A stretch of 64,000 bases of DNA. Source: Amphibacillus sp. MSJ-3 (lineage in GTDB: Bacteria; Bacillota; Bacilli; Bacillales; Amphibacillaceae). The position numbers and the translations under genes are program-made. The notes under the pieces are model-generated. The model was not told where the DNA came from. It ran no database searches and saw only the letters and a list, made by a program, of their open reading frames with translations. Shown here piece after piece: positions 17,140 to 25,514 of the stretch. Location: contig NZ_JAHLQM010000004.1 of the NCBI RefSeq assembly GCF_018919165.1, positions 1-64,000 on the forward strand, in the 5' to 3' direction. Every line of letters starts with the position of its first letter. The first letter of the stretch is position 1.

Positions 17140-17372
17140 TTGCCAAATCAGGGTGTGTTGAAGACGGGTCAGCTAATTTACAGAAAAAAATAATAAGGAA
17201 ATAATGTTGAGTCCTATATGTAATATCAGGACAGCTCTAATTCTAACTCTGAGTCTTTAAGTTTCAGTGGGATGAGTAACCGAAAAGCCAAGTTCTGGTC
17301 TCAAAATGTCAATCCCTAAGTTAGACGGGTAGTTAAGTTAGGATAAATAATTACTAAAGGAAGGGATTTAAC

Positions 17373-18896
17373 ATGTATAATGTATTGCTTATTGATGATG
17401 AGCCGATTATTCGGGATGGAATGAAACATGTCATCGATTGGGGGAAATATGGATTTACAATCTGTGGCGACAGTGAAAATGGCCAAGAGGGTCTCCATTT
17501 GATCCGTACACTAGAACCCGATCTTGTTTTTGTGGATATTCGGATGCCTGGCATGTCAGGAATTGAATTAGTGGAACAAGCAAAAAAGGAAGGTTTTGAA
17601 GGGAAATTCGTTATTCTATCAGGCTATTCAAGCTTTAGCTATGCCCAGGAGTTAATTAAGCTAGGGATTCATTCATATTTGCTAAAACCGATCGATGAAG
17701 AAGAATTAGTTGAAATATTAATTGAAATTAAACAAATAATCGATGAAGAACGGATGATCTATTCAGAATTAACAGCCTATTATGACTTAACTGAAGAAAA
17801 GGCATGGAGAGCAGTTATTGATGGGAGAATCGATGATTGGCAACACTCCGTTTATGTTAAAAATCAACGGGGTCCTTTCAGATTAGCAGGTATTAAATTT
17901 AGGGAAAATGTTAAAAGGTTAAAAATAGAGGAACGATTGTTTAAAGCAAATCAACCGAATGTAAAGGTAATCTTAAAGGATCAAATCATTTATCGCCTTT
18001 ACCTTGATTTTAAATTGAAAGAGATGGAAGAAGACCTTCAAGCTATTTTAAGCAGTTTTCAAACTGAGGTTGACCCTTACGCTTGTGCTTGTTTATCTGA
18101 AGAATTTGATGAACTTGAAGAAACGATGAAGGCGATCGAACAAATTAATGATACACAAGATCGTGCTTTCAGCTTTTCAAATAAACAAATTTTCCAGTTC
18201 CCAATTCAAAGATCAGAAACAAATAGGGATCCCCTTAACTTTGAAGCGTTTGGTGCAAAAGTTATCCAAGCTCTCGAATTTAAAGATCGTATCCTCCTGA
18301 CTGAACAGGGAGAGAAAATGATGGACTATTTCCAAAAGTCAGCACTGGAAAAGGCGAGAGTTCAAATTGAGGTAACCGAGTTAGTCTTATCAGTCGCACG
18401 AATGATAAAAAGTCAATATCCAGATATTCCGATGCTGAGCAAAAATGAATGGCTCGATCACATTTATCACCAATATAATTTAAGAGAGCTGGTTGATTAT
18501 TTAATTGAGGAATGGTGGTCTTTATCTAAGGAAATCAAGGGTTTTGCTACTTCAGGAGAAGAAGATAGTATGGAGAAAATCATCAACTATATTGATCAAT
18601 ATTATGCTCAAGATTTAAGTTTAAAAGTTTTAGCGGATTTATTTAATTACAACAGTTCTTATTTAGGGAAGAAATTTAAAAAGCATACCAATAAATATTT
18701 CCATGAATATTTAGAGCAAGTTAGAATTGAAAAGGCTAAGTTTTTACTTGCGAATAGCCAAGAGAAAGTATATGTGATTTCAGAATTAGTCGGTTACAGT
18801 AATATGGACTATTTTTATAAGAAATTTAAAAGTTATGTAGGAAAGAGTCCAAAAGAATATCAAAAATATTTGCAAGAACAAGAAGTGCAAAATTAG
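17373..18896 (+). CDS. YesN-like AraC-type response regulator
   Basis: A 507-residue regulator: receiver domain (1-120) with phospho-acceptor D55 in FVDIRMPG and the K in LLKPID, a helical middle region, and a C-terminal AraC domain (about 400-505) with two helix-turn-helix units, ending SNMDYFYKKFKSYVGKSPKEYQKY. It is the partner of the preceding kinase and most likely activates the importer promoter near 21500, which has a good -10 but a poor -35 box. AAGGAAGGG precedes the ATG. Confidence 0.92.
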   Translation: MYNVLLIDDEPIIRDGMKHVIDWGKYGFTICGDSENGQEGLHLIRTLEPDLVFVDIRMPGMSGIELVEQAKKEGFEGKFVILSGYSSFSYAQELIKLGIHSYLLKPIDEEELVEILIEIKQIIDEERMIYSELTAYYDLTEEKAWRAVIDGRIDDWQHSVYVKNQRGPFRLAGIKFRENVKRLKIEERLFKANQPNVKVILKDQIIYRLYLDFKLKEMEEDLQAILSSFQTEVDPYACACLSEEFDELEETMKAIEQINDTQDRAFSFSNKQIFQFPIQRSETNRDPLNFEAFGAKVIQALEFKDRILLTEQGEKMMDYFQKSALEKARVQIEVTELVLSVARMIKSQYPDIPMLSKNEWLDHIYHQYNLRELVDYLIEEWWSLSKEIKGFATSGEEDSMEKIINYIDQYYAQDLSLKVLADLFNYNSSYLGKKFKKHTNKYFHEYLEQVRIEKAKFLLANSQEKVYVISELVGYSNMDYFYKKFKSYVGKSPKEYQKYLQEQEVQN

Positions 18897-19088
18897 CAAT
18901 CTATGTTTTCCTAAATTGCATCCTACTAATTAAGTCATGTAAAATATGTTGTTTAGTTCATGACTGGAATGAGAACTGTTAAATAACTCTTCCTTCAGCT
19001 AACTTATAAAGGGACAAATCATTCATCACAGGAATAAAGGTGTGATGCATGTTTGGATAGTGAATTTAAATATAACGAAGGTGAAATC

Positions 19089-19760
19089 ATGAGTAAATCA
19101 ATTATGGAACGCCCTATTTATCGAATTACAAGCTATATCTACGCTTTTTTTATCACAAATCTATACTTTTTATTACTTATCAGTCCATTTATTATTGTTT
19201 ATTATCTGGCGGAATTTACGGTTCAGAATATTCTACTGTATTATGTAACTTTAATTCCTTTTGGCCCGGCACTGGCAGCTCTTCTAAAAACGATGGACAA
19301 ATTAGTTATTGATAAGATCATTCAACCAACCGCTGATTTTTGGCACTATTTTGTCCAGAACTTTAAAGTATCAATGAAATATTGGTTGATTCAGTGGACA
19401 ATCTTTGTCATATTAATCATAGATATTTACTATGCGAATTTAAATTTTTCATCTATCTCAATCATCTTTTTGATTTTTATTCTTTTCTTCTTAATCCTGA
19501 TGCTCTATGCCTTTCCGATTTTAACTCGATTTGAAGTTAAGATGAAAAATTTATTTGTGATATCATTCTATTCAATGTTTCGTTACATAAAGAAAACATT
19601 CTTAAATGCCTCAACTCTTGTGGCTTTTGCTATCATTTACTATGCCTTTCCAGGCGTTTTTGTTCTTTTCTTTATGAGTTTGCTTTGCTTTTTTCTTATG
19701 TATAACTTACAGCCTGTTTTTAAACAATTGCAAGAACAGTTTTTAAAACAAGAGGAATAA
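19089..19760 (+). CDS. YesL-like DUF624 membrane protein
   Basis: A 223-residue integral membrane protein with about five or six helices, DUF624 (YesL) family. Members regularly occur beside YesMN two-component systems and LplB/YtcP/LipO importers; the biochemical role is unknown. Start at ATG 19089 with GAAGGTGA seven bases upstream; the frame runs 12 residues further up without a site. The DUF4340 gene starts 13 bases after the stop. Confidence 0.85.
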   Translation: MSKSIMERPIYRITSYIYAFFITNLYFLLLISPFIIVYYLAEFTVQNILLYYVTLIPFGPALAALLKTMDKLVIDKIIQPTADFWHYFVQNFKVSMKYWLIQWTIFVILIIDIYYANLNFSSISIIFLIFILFFLILMLYAFPILTRFEVKMKNLFVISFYSMFRYIKKTFLNASTLVAFAIIYYAFPGVFVLFFMSLLCFFLMYNLQPVFKQLQEQFLKQEE

Positions 19761-19773
19761 TGAGGTGTTGTGG

Positions 19774-21108
19774 ATGAAGCGATTAAGTAAAAAGACAAAT
19801 CTATTGATTATAGGGTGTCTCGTAATTTTGACAGTCATTCTGTTCTGGGTACTTCGTTTTGAAAAAAATACGGTAGAGGATGAATACCAATTTATTGACC
19901 AAATAGATCAGATTGAGTCAATTTCAATACAAAGCGACCAGGGTTTTACGATAGAAAAGGAAAATCAAAACTGGCAGGTTGTTGATCGACTTGAAGTGAC
20001 TGATCAAGAAGCAGTTGATCAGGGATTAGCAGCCTTGGGGCAATGGGTTGGTAAAGAGGTAGATGTGAAACGGAAGGATGTTGGTTTAGAATTTCCAATT
20101 TTAAGTCTTAAAATTAATTACAATGACGAGACGGCTAATCGTTTGATGATTGGTCATTTAGATTCGGCAGGGACAGGATATTACATTGAAGATCGCGAAC
20201 AAGGCAATATTTATTTGGTCAAGCGTTCTTTAGTTGAGGCTTTTTCTTTTTATCCCCAGGCATATCTTGATAGTAAAATACTTCCTTGGCCAATAAATGA
20301 GATTGAGAGTATTTTGATCGATAATGGTACAGAAAAAATTCATTTAACAAAAAACAGCCCATATCCTGAGGAAGAGACACGGGCTAATATAACGGGTTGG
20401 TTTATTGAAGCGCCTTATCATCATTATTACCATACGGCCTATTCAAAAATGGAGGAAGTTTTACAAGGTCTTCAATCATTCGAAATGTTAGAATTAGTTG
20501 CAGAAGATGTTTCTGATTGGGAGGAATATGGTTTAGATTCAAGTGAATTCACCATTGAATTTGTTACGAATAATGACCGAATAACCTTGATGATGGGCAC
20601 GCCAGCAACAAGCCAAAGTTATTACGCGCGTATCGATGGTGAAGACCAAGTATTCACTTTATCAAATCAACTATTGGAGGCATTTAGTTATCCAGCCAGC
20701 GATTATCATGATGGATATGTAAAGCTCCTAGCGCTTGATGTGATGAGTCAATTGGAAATCAAATCTGATCAATTATCTTTTGATATGACGATCGATCAGA
20801 TTGATGACGAGACTAGAGATTTTATAGTTGATGGGAAGAAAATTGATGAAGAAACTTGGCGTAAAGCATATTTATCACTAGCTGGTTTAACCGCATCAGG
20901 GATTGCAGAGGATGCAAGTTATCAGGAACCGGAAGTTGTGATCAAATCAACAATTATTCATGAAAAAGGTGAGAAAGAAATTACTTTGTCACTTGTAGAT
21001 TATAATGAAGATCAATATGCGGCATTTATTGATCAAGAGAGTGATTTTTTGGTAGATAAAGCTGATGTAGAAGAGATGCTTACGACAATTGAAGAGGCTA
21101 TAAAGTAA
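19774..21108 (+). CDS. DUF4340-domain membrane-anchored protein
   Basis: A 444-residue protein with one N-terminal membrane helix (about 9-27) and a large extracellular part with the DUF4340 repeat pattern: a module at about 45-175 (VDRLEVTDQEAVDQGLAAL, YYIEDREQGNIYLV) and a related one at about 220-310 (YYARIDGEDQVFTLSNQ). DUF4340 proteins are usually known from gliding-type ABC transporter loci, so the place here is unusual. GAGGTG sits six bases before ATG 19774. It is last in the unit before the strong terminator. A role in sugar binding or kinase signalling is possible but unproven. Confidence 0.8.
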   Translation: MKRLSKKTNLLIIGCLVILTVILFWVLRFEKNTVEDEYQFIDQIDQIESISIQSDQGFTIEKENQNWQVVDRLEVTDQEAVDQGLAALGQWVGKEVDVKRKDVGLEFPILSLKINYNDETANRLMIGHLDSAGTGYYIEDREQGNIYLVKRSLVEAFSFYPQAYLDSKILPWPINEIESILIDNGTEKIHLTKNSPYPEEETRANITGWFIEAPYHHYYHTAYSKMEEVLQGLQSFEMLELVAEDVSDWEEYGLDSSEFTIEFVTNNDRITLMMGTPATSQSYYARIDGEDQVFTLSNQLLEAFSYPASDYHDGYVKLLALDVMSQLEIKSDQLSFDMTIDQIDDETRDFIVDGKKIDEETWRKAYLSLAGLTASGIAEDASYQEPEVVIKSTIIHEKGEKEITLSLVDYNEDQYAAFIDQESDFLVDKADVEEMLTTIEEAIK

Positions 21109-21359
21109 CCTTCACAGGCAAAAGTAATTTGTTCTAAACACCACCTTTGATGGCCAGCTCCTCTAAAAGGTAGATATGCAGTTGGTGAGGAGAGACAGAA
21201 TGGAAGGGTATCTAATGCTGAGTGAGACTTGTCTAGGTTGCTAGTCAGTGAGAGATAAGGAATTAGGCGACTCCGTCAATCATCTATGACTCCTAAGAAG
21301 GATTGATTTGGGAGCATTACAGTCAGTTAAACCGAGGTAAAGGGGAAAATTCGATTTAG
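21109..21359 (+). other. Spacer without recognisable gene
   Basis: About 250 bases without an open frame of note. Purine-rich, with short imperfect repeats of the kind seen in other long spacers. It separates the DUF4340 gene from its terminator and could be a decayed gene or element. Confidence 0.4.
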
Positions 21360-21397
21360 GTATGGAAAAACAAGTTTGTTTTTCCATACTTTTTTTA
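21360..21397 (+). terminator. Strong terminator ending unit 1 of the glycan locus
   Basis: GTATGGAAAAACAA (21360-21373) is perfectly mirrored at 21376-21389 and followed by eight T. It insulates the regulator unit from the transporter unit. Confidence 0.92.
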
Positions 21398-21473
21398 GTG
21401 TAGCCCTCTTTAATTAGGGATTCTATAGTGATCAACTCTAATTTTGAATGGTTTTTATGTCTTAAAATGCAGG

Positions 21474-21502
21474 TTTTATATGAAAGCGTTTACTTATATA
21501 AT
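21474..21502 (+). promoter_or_regulatory. Importer-operon promoter with embedded cre site
   Basis: A perfect TATAAT -10 box at 21497-21502 has only a weak -35 (TTTTAT at 21474-21479, 17-base spacer). TGAAAGCGTTTACT at 21481-21494 fits the cre consensus except for the last base and fills the spacer, so CcpA would exclude polymerase. The weak -35 suggests dependence on an activator such as the YesN-like regulator. Confidence 0.72.
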
Positions 21503-21554
21503 TAAAGTAACAAAGTTAGAGAGAAATCCAGTTTACAAGAGGGAGAGAGAAAAA

Positions 21555-22568
21555 ATGAGCGATAATTTAGCACCAGTCTCGCAACAAGTAGGTAGACCAG
21601 TCGCTCCGACGATTGGTCAAACTGGTAAGAAGGGGAACAAACCACAATACTCGCCGGGTGAAAAAAGCTTTTGGAAAAAAGTTAAAAATCAGAAAGCCCT
21701 CATCTTTATGTCATTACCCTTCGTCATCTGGCTCATTATCTTTAGATATGTGCCTGTTTTTGGCTGGACGATGGCATTTCAAGATTATAAACCACAGACC
21801 CCCTTTTTTGAGCAGGAATGGGTTGGTTTTAAACATTTCAGAGACTTATTCAATGAACAAACTTTTTATCGGGCACTTGAAAATACATTGGGCATGGGAA
21901 TTTTAGGTTTAATCTTTGGTACCTTAGCTGCTATCCTCTTTGCCTTATTATTAAATGAAATGCGTTTTAATAAGTTTAAGAAGTTTACTCAAACCGTTTC
22001 ATATTTACCTCATTTCGTTTCATGGGTAATCGTTGCTAATATTGTGATTACAATGTTATCGATTAGCGGTCCAGTCAATAATTTATTAATGTCGATTGGA
22101 ATCATTGATAATCCAATTAATTTCATGGCACGACCAAACATGTTTTGGGGTGTTGTTACAGCTGCTGAAGTTTGGAAGTCAACAGGTTGGAACGCAATTA
22201 TTTATTTTGCCGCTATGGCGGGAATTGACCCTCAACTCTATGAAGCTGCTAAAGTAGACGGTGCTTCCAGATGGCGACAGATGTGGCATATTACCTTACC
22301 AAGTATTCGACCAGTGATCATCGTTCTGTTAATATTAAATATCGGTAATCTAATCAATATTGGTTTTGAAAAACAAATGCTACTCGGGAATAATATTGTT
22401 TCTGAACGAGCCTTAGTTATTGATCTATACGCCCTGAATTATGGGATTGGTATGTTCCGTTATTCATTTGGTACGGCGATCGGGATCTTTAAATCTGTTA
22501 TTAGCGTCGTCTTAATTTTAATTGCCAATACTTTTGCCCGTAAAATAGGAGAAGGTCGTGTATTTTAG
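21555..22568 (+). CDS. ABC sugar permease, LplB type
   Basis: A 337-residue inner-membrane permease of the LplB branch of CUT1 sugar importers. About 40 polar residues precede the first helix (FMSLPFVIWLIIFRYVPVFGW). Six helices follow, and the EAA loop (EAAKVDGASRWRQMWHITLPSIRP) that contacts the ATPase is intact. Start at ATG 21555, behind AGAGGGAGAG; the frame extends further up through the promoter, which rules out the longer form. No ATPase gene is present; such systems share a general MsmX-type ATPase encoded elsewhere. Confidence 0.92.
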   Translation: MSDNLAPVSQQVGRPVAPTIGQTGKKGNKPQYSPGEKSFWKKVKNQKALIFMSLPFVIWLIIFRYVPVFGWTMAFQDYKPQTPFFEQEWVGFKHFRDLFNEQTFYRALENTLGMGILGLIFGTLAAILFALLLNEMRFNKFKKFTQTVSYLPHFVSWVIVANIVITMLSISGPVNNLLMSIGIIDNPINFMARPNMFWGVVTAAEVWKSTGWNAIIYFAAMAGIDPQLYEAAKVDGASRWRQMWHITLPSIRPVIIVLLILNIGNLINIGFEKQMLLGNNIVSERALVIDLYALNYGIGMFRYSFGTAIGIFKSVISVVLILIANTFARKIGEGRVF

Positions 22569-22618
22569 GCAAGGTCAAATCGACGCGTAGATAAATTGAA
22601 CAGAAGGGGCGAAATGCG

Positions 22619-23503
22619 ATGAAAAAACGTAAATTTACTTTATTTGATATCTTTTTATTAATATTAATGACTGGAGTCATTATCATTACGCTTTATCCAT
22701 TCTTAAATATATTAGCCATTTCATTAAATGATGCGACAGATACTGCCCGTGGTGGACTTCATATCTTTCCAAGACAGTTTACTTGGGCGAATTATCAAGA
22801 GATTTTCGGTGGGACAGCCGATCTATGGTCAGCTTTTGGTATGTCAGTGTTAAGGACAGTTGTTGGAACGATTACTGGGATTATTGCCAGTGCAATGTTA
22901 GCGTATACATTGAGCCGAAGAGATTTTATCTTTAATGGGCCAATCAGTTTTATTCTTGTTCTCACCATGTTTATCAGTGGTGGTATGATTCCGGAATATA
23001 TGTTGATTCGAAATTTAGGGTTAATGAATAATTTTCTTGTTTATATTCTACCTATGCTATTAAATGCATTTAATGTAATTGTGATTCGATCATTTATGGA
23101 CAATATCCCAATTGCTTTAACAGAGTCAGCAAAAATTGATGGGGCAAGTGATTTTACGATTTTCTGGAAGATTATTATCCCCTTAAGTTTACCTGTTATT
23201 GCAACTGTTTCCCTATTCTTAGCTGTTGGCCAATGGAATAGTTGGTTTGATACTTACCTATATGCACGTGGAAGTTCAAACTTATCCACATTACAATTTG
23301 AATTGATGAAAATATTAGATAATACAAATATTTCATCAGGGGATGTCACTTCAGCCAATGCGGAAGTCATTGCGAGAAAAACGAATCCACAGTCTATTCA
23401 AATGGCGATAACGATCATTGCCACTGTTCCTATTTTGCTAGTTTATCCATTTTTACAACGTTATTTTGTTACTGGATTAACTTTGGGTGCAGTTAAATCA
23501 TGA
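22619..23503 (+). CDS. ABC sugar permease, YtcP type
   Basis: A 294-residue partner permease (MalG-like, YtcP branch) with six helices and an EAA loop at ESAKIDGASDFTIFWKIIIPLSLP. It forms the membrane channel together with the preceding LplB-type protein for import of oligosaccharides delivered by the lipoprotein. It starts 50 bases after the first permease and is followed after 49 bases by the binding protein gene. Confidence 0.92.
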   Translation: MKKRKFTLFDIFLLILMTGVIIITLYPFLNILAISLNDATDTARGGLHIFPRQFTWANYQEIFGGTADLWSAFGMSVLRTVVGTITGIIASAMLAYTLSRRDFIFNGPISFILVLTMFISGGMIPEYMLIRNLGLMNNFLVYILPMLLNAFNVIVIRSFMDNIPIALTESAKIDGASDFTIFWKIIIPLSLPVIATVSLFLAVGQWNSWFDTYLYARGSSNLSTLQFELMKILDNTNISSGDVTSANAEVIARKTNPQSIQMAITIIATVPILLVYPFLQRYFVTGLTLGAVKS

Positions 23504-23552
23504 TATTAATGAAAATTAATATAATATTTTTTAAAAATGGAGGGGTATAATT

Positions 23553-25253
23553 ATGAAGAAACGTTTATTGGTATTATGGCTACTGCTAGTTGCAGGATTA
23601 CTTGTTTTCACTGCTTGCGGAAGTGATGATGGCACAGTGGACAGCGATAATGGCGGTGATTCAGATACAACAGAGGGACAAACAGAGAAACCTGATGAAC
23701 CAGTTACATTGACTTTCTATAGTGAGGATGGATCAGAAAAAACATTTGATGATCCAGTCGCTCAAAAAATTACTGAAGCAACAGGAGTTATCCTAGAAAT
23801 GGATTATCCAGTTGGTGGTAGTGATGAAACAATTCCATTGATGATTGGAAGTGGAGATTATCCTGATTTAATTTTTGCTAAAGGTGATCTTGGCATGTTA
23901 ATTGATGCTGGTGGTGTCATTAAGCTAGACGATTTGATTGAAGAACGTGGTGATAACTTAAAAGCGATGTATGGCGATCAACTCGATCGTTTACGTAATT
24001 CAATTGATGATCCAAGTATTTACCAAGTAGGGACCTATGGTGTTCATGATCAACCATTAGAGACATCAGGTACCTTCCAAATTCAATTAGATGTTTTAAG
24101 AGAATTAGGTTACCCTGAAATCACAACTTTAGAAGAGTTTGAAGATGCTTTAACACAATATGTTGAGAAGTATCCTGAAATTAATGGTGAGAAGACTTTA
24201 CCACTATCATTATTAGGAAGTGATTGGCGCTGGTTAATCACAGTAGGTAACCCGGCTGGTTTTGCAGGTGGTTTCCCGGATGATGGTCAGTGGTCTGTTG
24301 ATACAAATACAGGTGAAACGGTTTATAAATTCCTTGAACCTGAATACCGCGAATACTTTAAATGGTTAAACGGAATGAATGCCAAAGGATTACTAGATCC
24401 GGAATCATTTACTCATACGTATGATACGTATATTTCTAAACTTTCATCTGGTCGTGTTTTAAGTGTTGCAGACCAAGATTGGAATATAACTGATGCACGT
24501 TATGCATTGATTGATGCAGGTATGGAAGAACGTACTTTTGCACCACTTCCAGTAACCCTAGGTGAAGAATATGTCCATCAAGGACTAAAAGATTATGGTT
24601 TTGCTGGTGGTTGGGGAATTGCCATTTCTTCAACGTGTGAATACCCTGAATTAGCTTTTGACTTCCTTGATTGGATGGCTTCTGAAGAGGCGCAAATTCT
24701 AATTAACTGGGGAATCGAAGGTGAACACTACGAAATCGTTGATGGCGAGCGTGTCTTATTTGAAGAAGTCCGCAATAGTTTGAATACTGATGCTGATTAT
24801 TCTAAAGAGTCTGGTGTAGGTTATTATATTTATCCATTCCCGAATTGGGGGACTGCTGCAGTCGACTCAAATGGACAATCAATTACAGTTAATACGAGAG
24901 AACAGGTCATTGAAAATCAATTAGATGTCGAAAAAGAGGTATTAGATGAGTATGGTATGGAACTCTGGATTGACTGGTTCCCACAACAAGATGAATTGGA
25001 ACAATCAAACCATGGTGCCGCATATAACTTCTCAATTCCAGCAGGGTCAGATATTCAAGTCATCCAGCAAAGAGCTGATGATATCACTGAGACAAGAATT
25101 ACTCAAGCTGTCCTAGCTGATCCATCTGAGTTTGATGACCTCTGGGATGCAATGCTAGTTGAATTAGAAGAAGCTGGCGTTGATAAACTAAATGAAGAGA
25201 TGACTGGCCTAACACAAGATATTCTTAAATTGTGGAGTGGTGAAGTCGAATAG
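23553..25253 (+). CDS. Extracellular sugar-binding lipoprotein, LipO type
   Basis: A 566-residue solute-binding protein with a lipoprotein signal: basic start, hydrophobic stretch and lipobox FTAC with the modified cysteine at residue 22, followed by an acidic, G/S/T-rich linker (about 23-50). The rest is the large periplasmic-binding fold of the LipO/LplA branch. It captures the oligosaccharide at the outer face of the membrane and passes it to the two permeases. TGGAGGGG precedes the ATG. Size and neighbours are typical for importers of plant-polysaccharide fragments. Confidence 0.92.
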   Translation: MKKRLLVLWLLLVAGLLVFTACGSDDGTVDSDNGGDSDTTEGQTEKPDEPVTLTFYSEDGSEKTFDDPVAQKITEATGVILEMDYPVGGSDETIPLMIGSGDYPDLIFAKGDLGMLIDAGGVIKLDDLIEERGDNLKAMYGDQLDRLRNSIDDPSIYQVGTYGVHDQPLETSGTFQIQLDVLRELGYPEITTLEEFEDALTQYVEKYPEINGEKTLPLSLLGSDWRWLITVGNPAGFAGGFPDDGQWSVDTNTGETVYKFLEPEYREYFKWLNGMNAKGLLDPESFTHTYDTYISKLSSGRVLSVADQDWNITDARYALIDAGMEERTFAPLPVTLGEEYVHQGLKDYGFAGGWGIAISSTCEYPELAFDFLDWMASEEAQILINWGIEGEHYEIVDGERVLFEEVRNSLNTDADYSKESGVGYYIYPFPNWGTAAVDSNGQSITVNTREQVIENQLDVEKEVLDEYGMELWIDWFPQQDELEQSNHGAAYNFSIPAGSDIQVIQQRADDITETRITQAVLADPSEFDDLWDAMLVELEEAGVDKLNEEMTGLTQDILKLWSGEVE

Positions 25254-25393
25254 ACTGACAGAGTAAGTCCTAATTGAATGGGATTTGGTCAAATAAGTAA
25301 ATCGAATTTTCATTCATCACTAGGAGTCAATCGATATTTTGTAATATTTAAGTAGCTATAAGATGAAAAAGCATTCTAATTAAATCTTAATTT

Positions 25394-25423
25394 GAGCCTG
25401 TTTTCCTACCCGAAATCAGGCTC
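25394..25423 (+). other. Intra-operon hairpin before the GH42 gene
   Basis: GAGCCTG (25394-25400) pairs with CAGGCTC (25417-25423) over a 16-base loop in the 261-base gap between the LipO-like and GH42 genes. No T-run follows, so it is more likely an mRNA-stabilising or attenuating structure that favours the binding-protein message than a full terminator. Confidence 0.4.
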
Positions 25424-25514
25424 GAATTATTCAATACTTTTCAGCACTTAACTAATGGTTTGGTTTGAAGAGGTTTAACTTATGCAAATACATAGGATAT
25501 GAGGGGGAGAGCTA

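Noticed and set aside
21444-21554. N-terminal extension of the LplB-type permease
   Set aside because: Would cover the promoter, cre site and -10 box; the ATG at 21555 has its own binding site.
22501-22686. Minus-strand 61-codon frame between the permease genes
   Set aside because: Antisense to both ends of real genes, no signal for translation.
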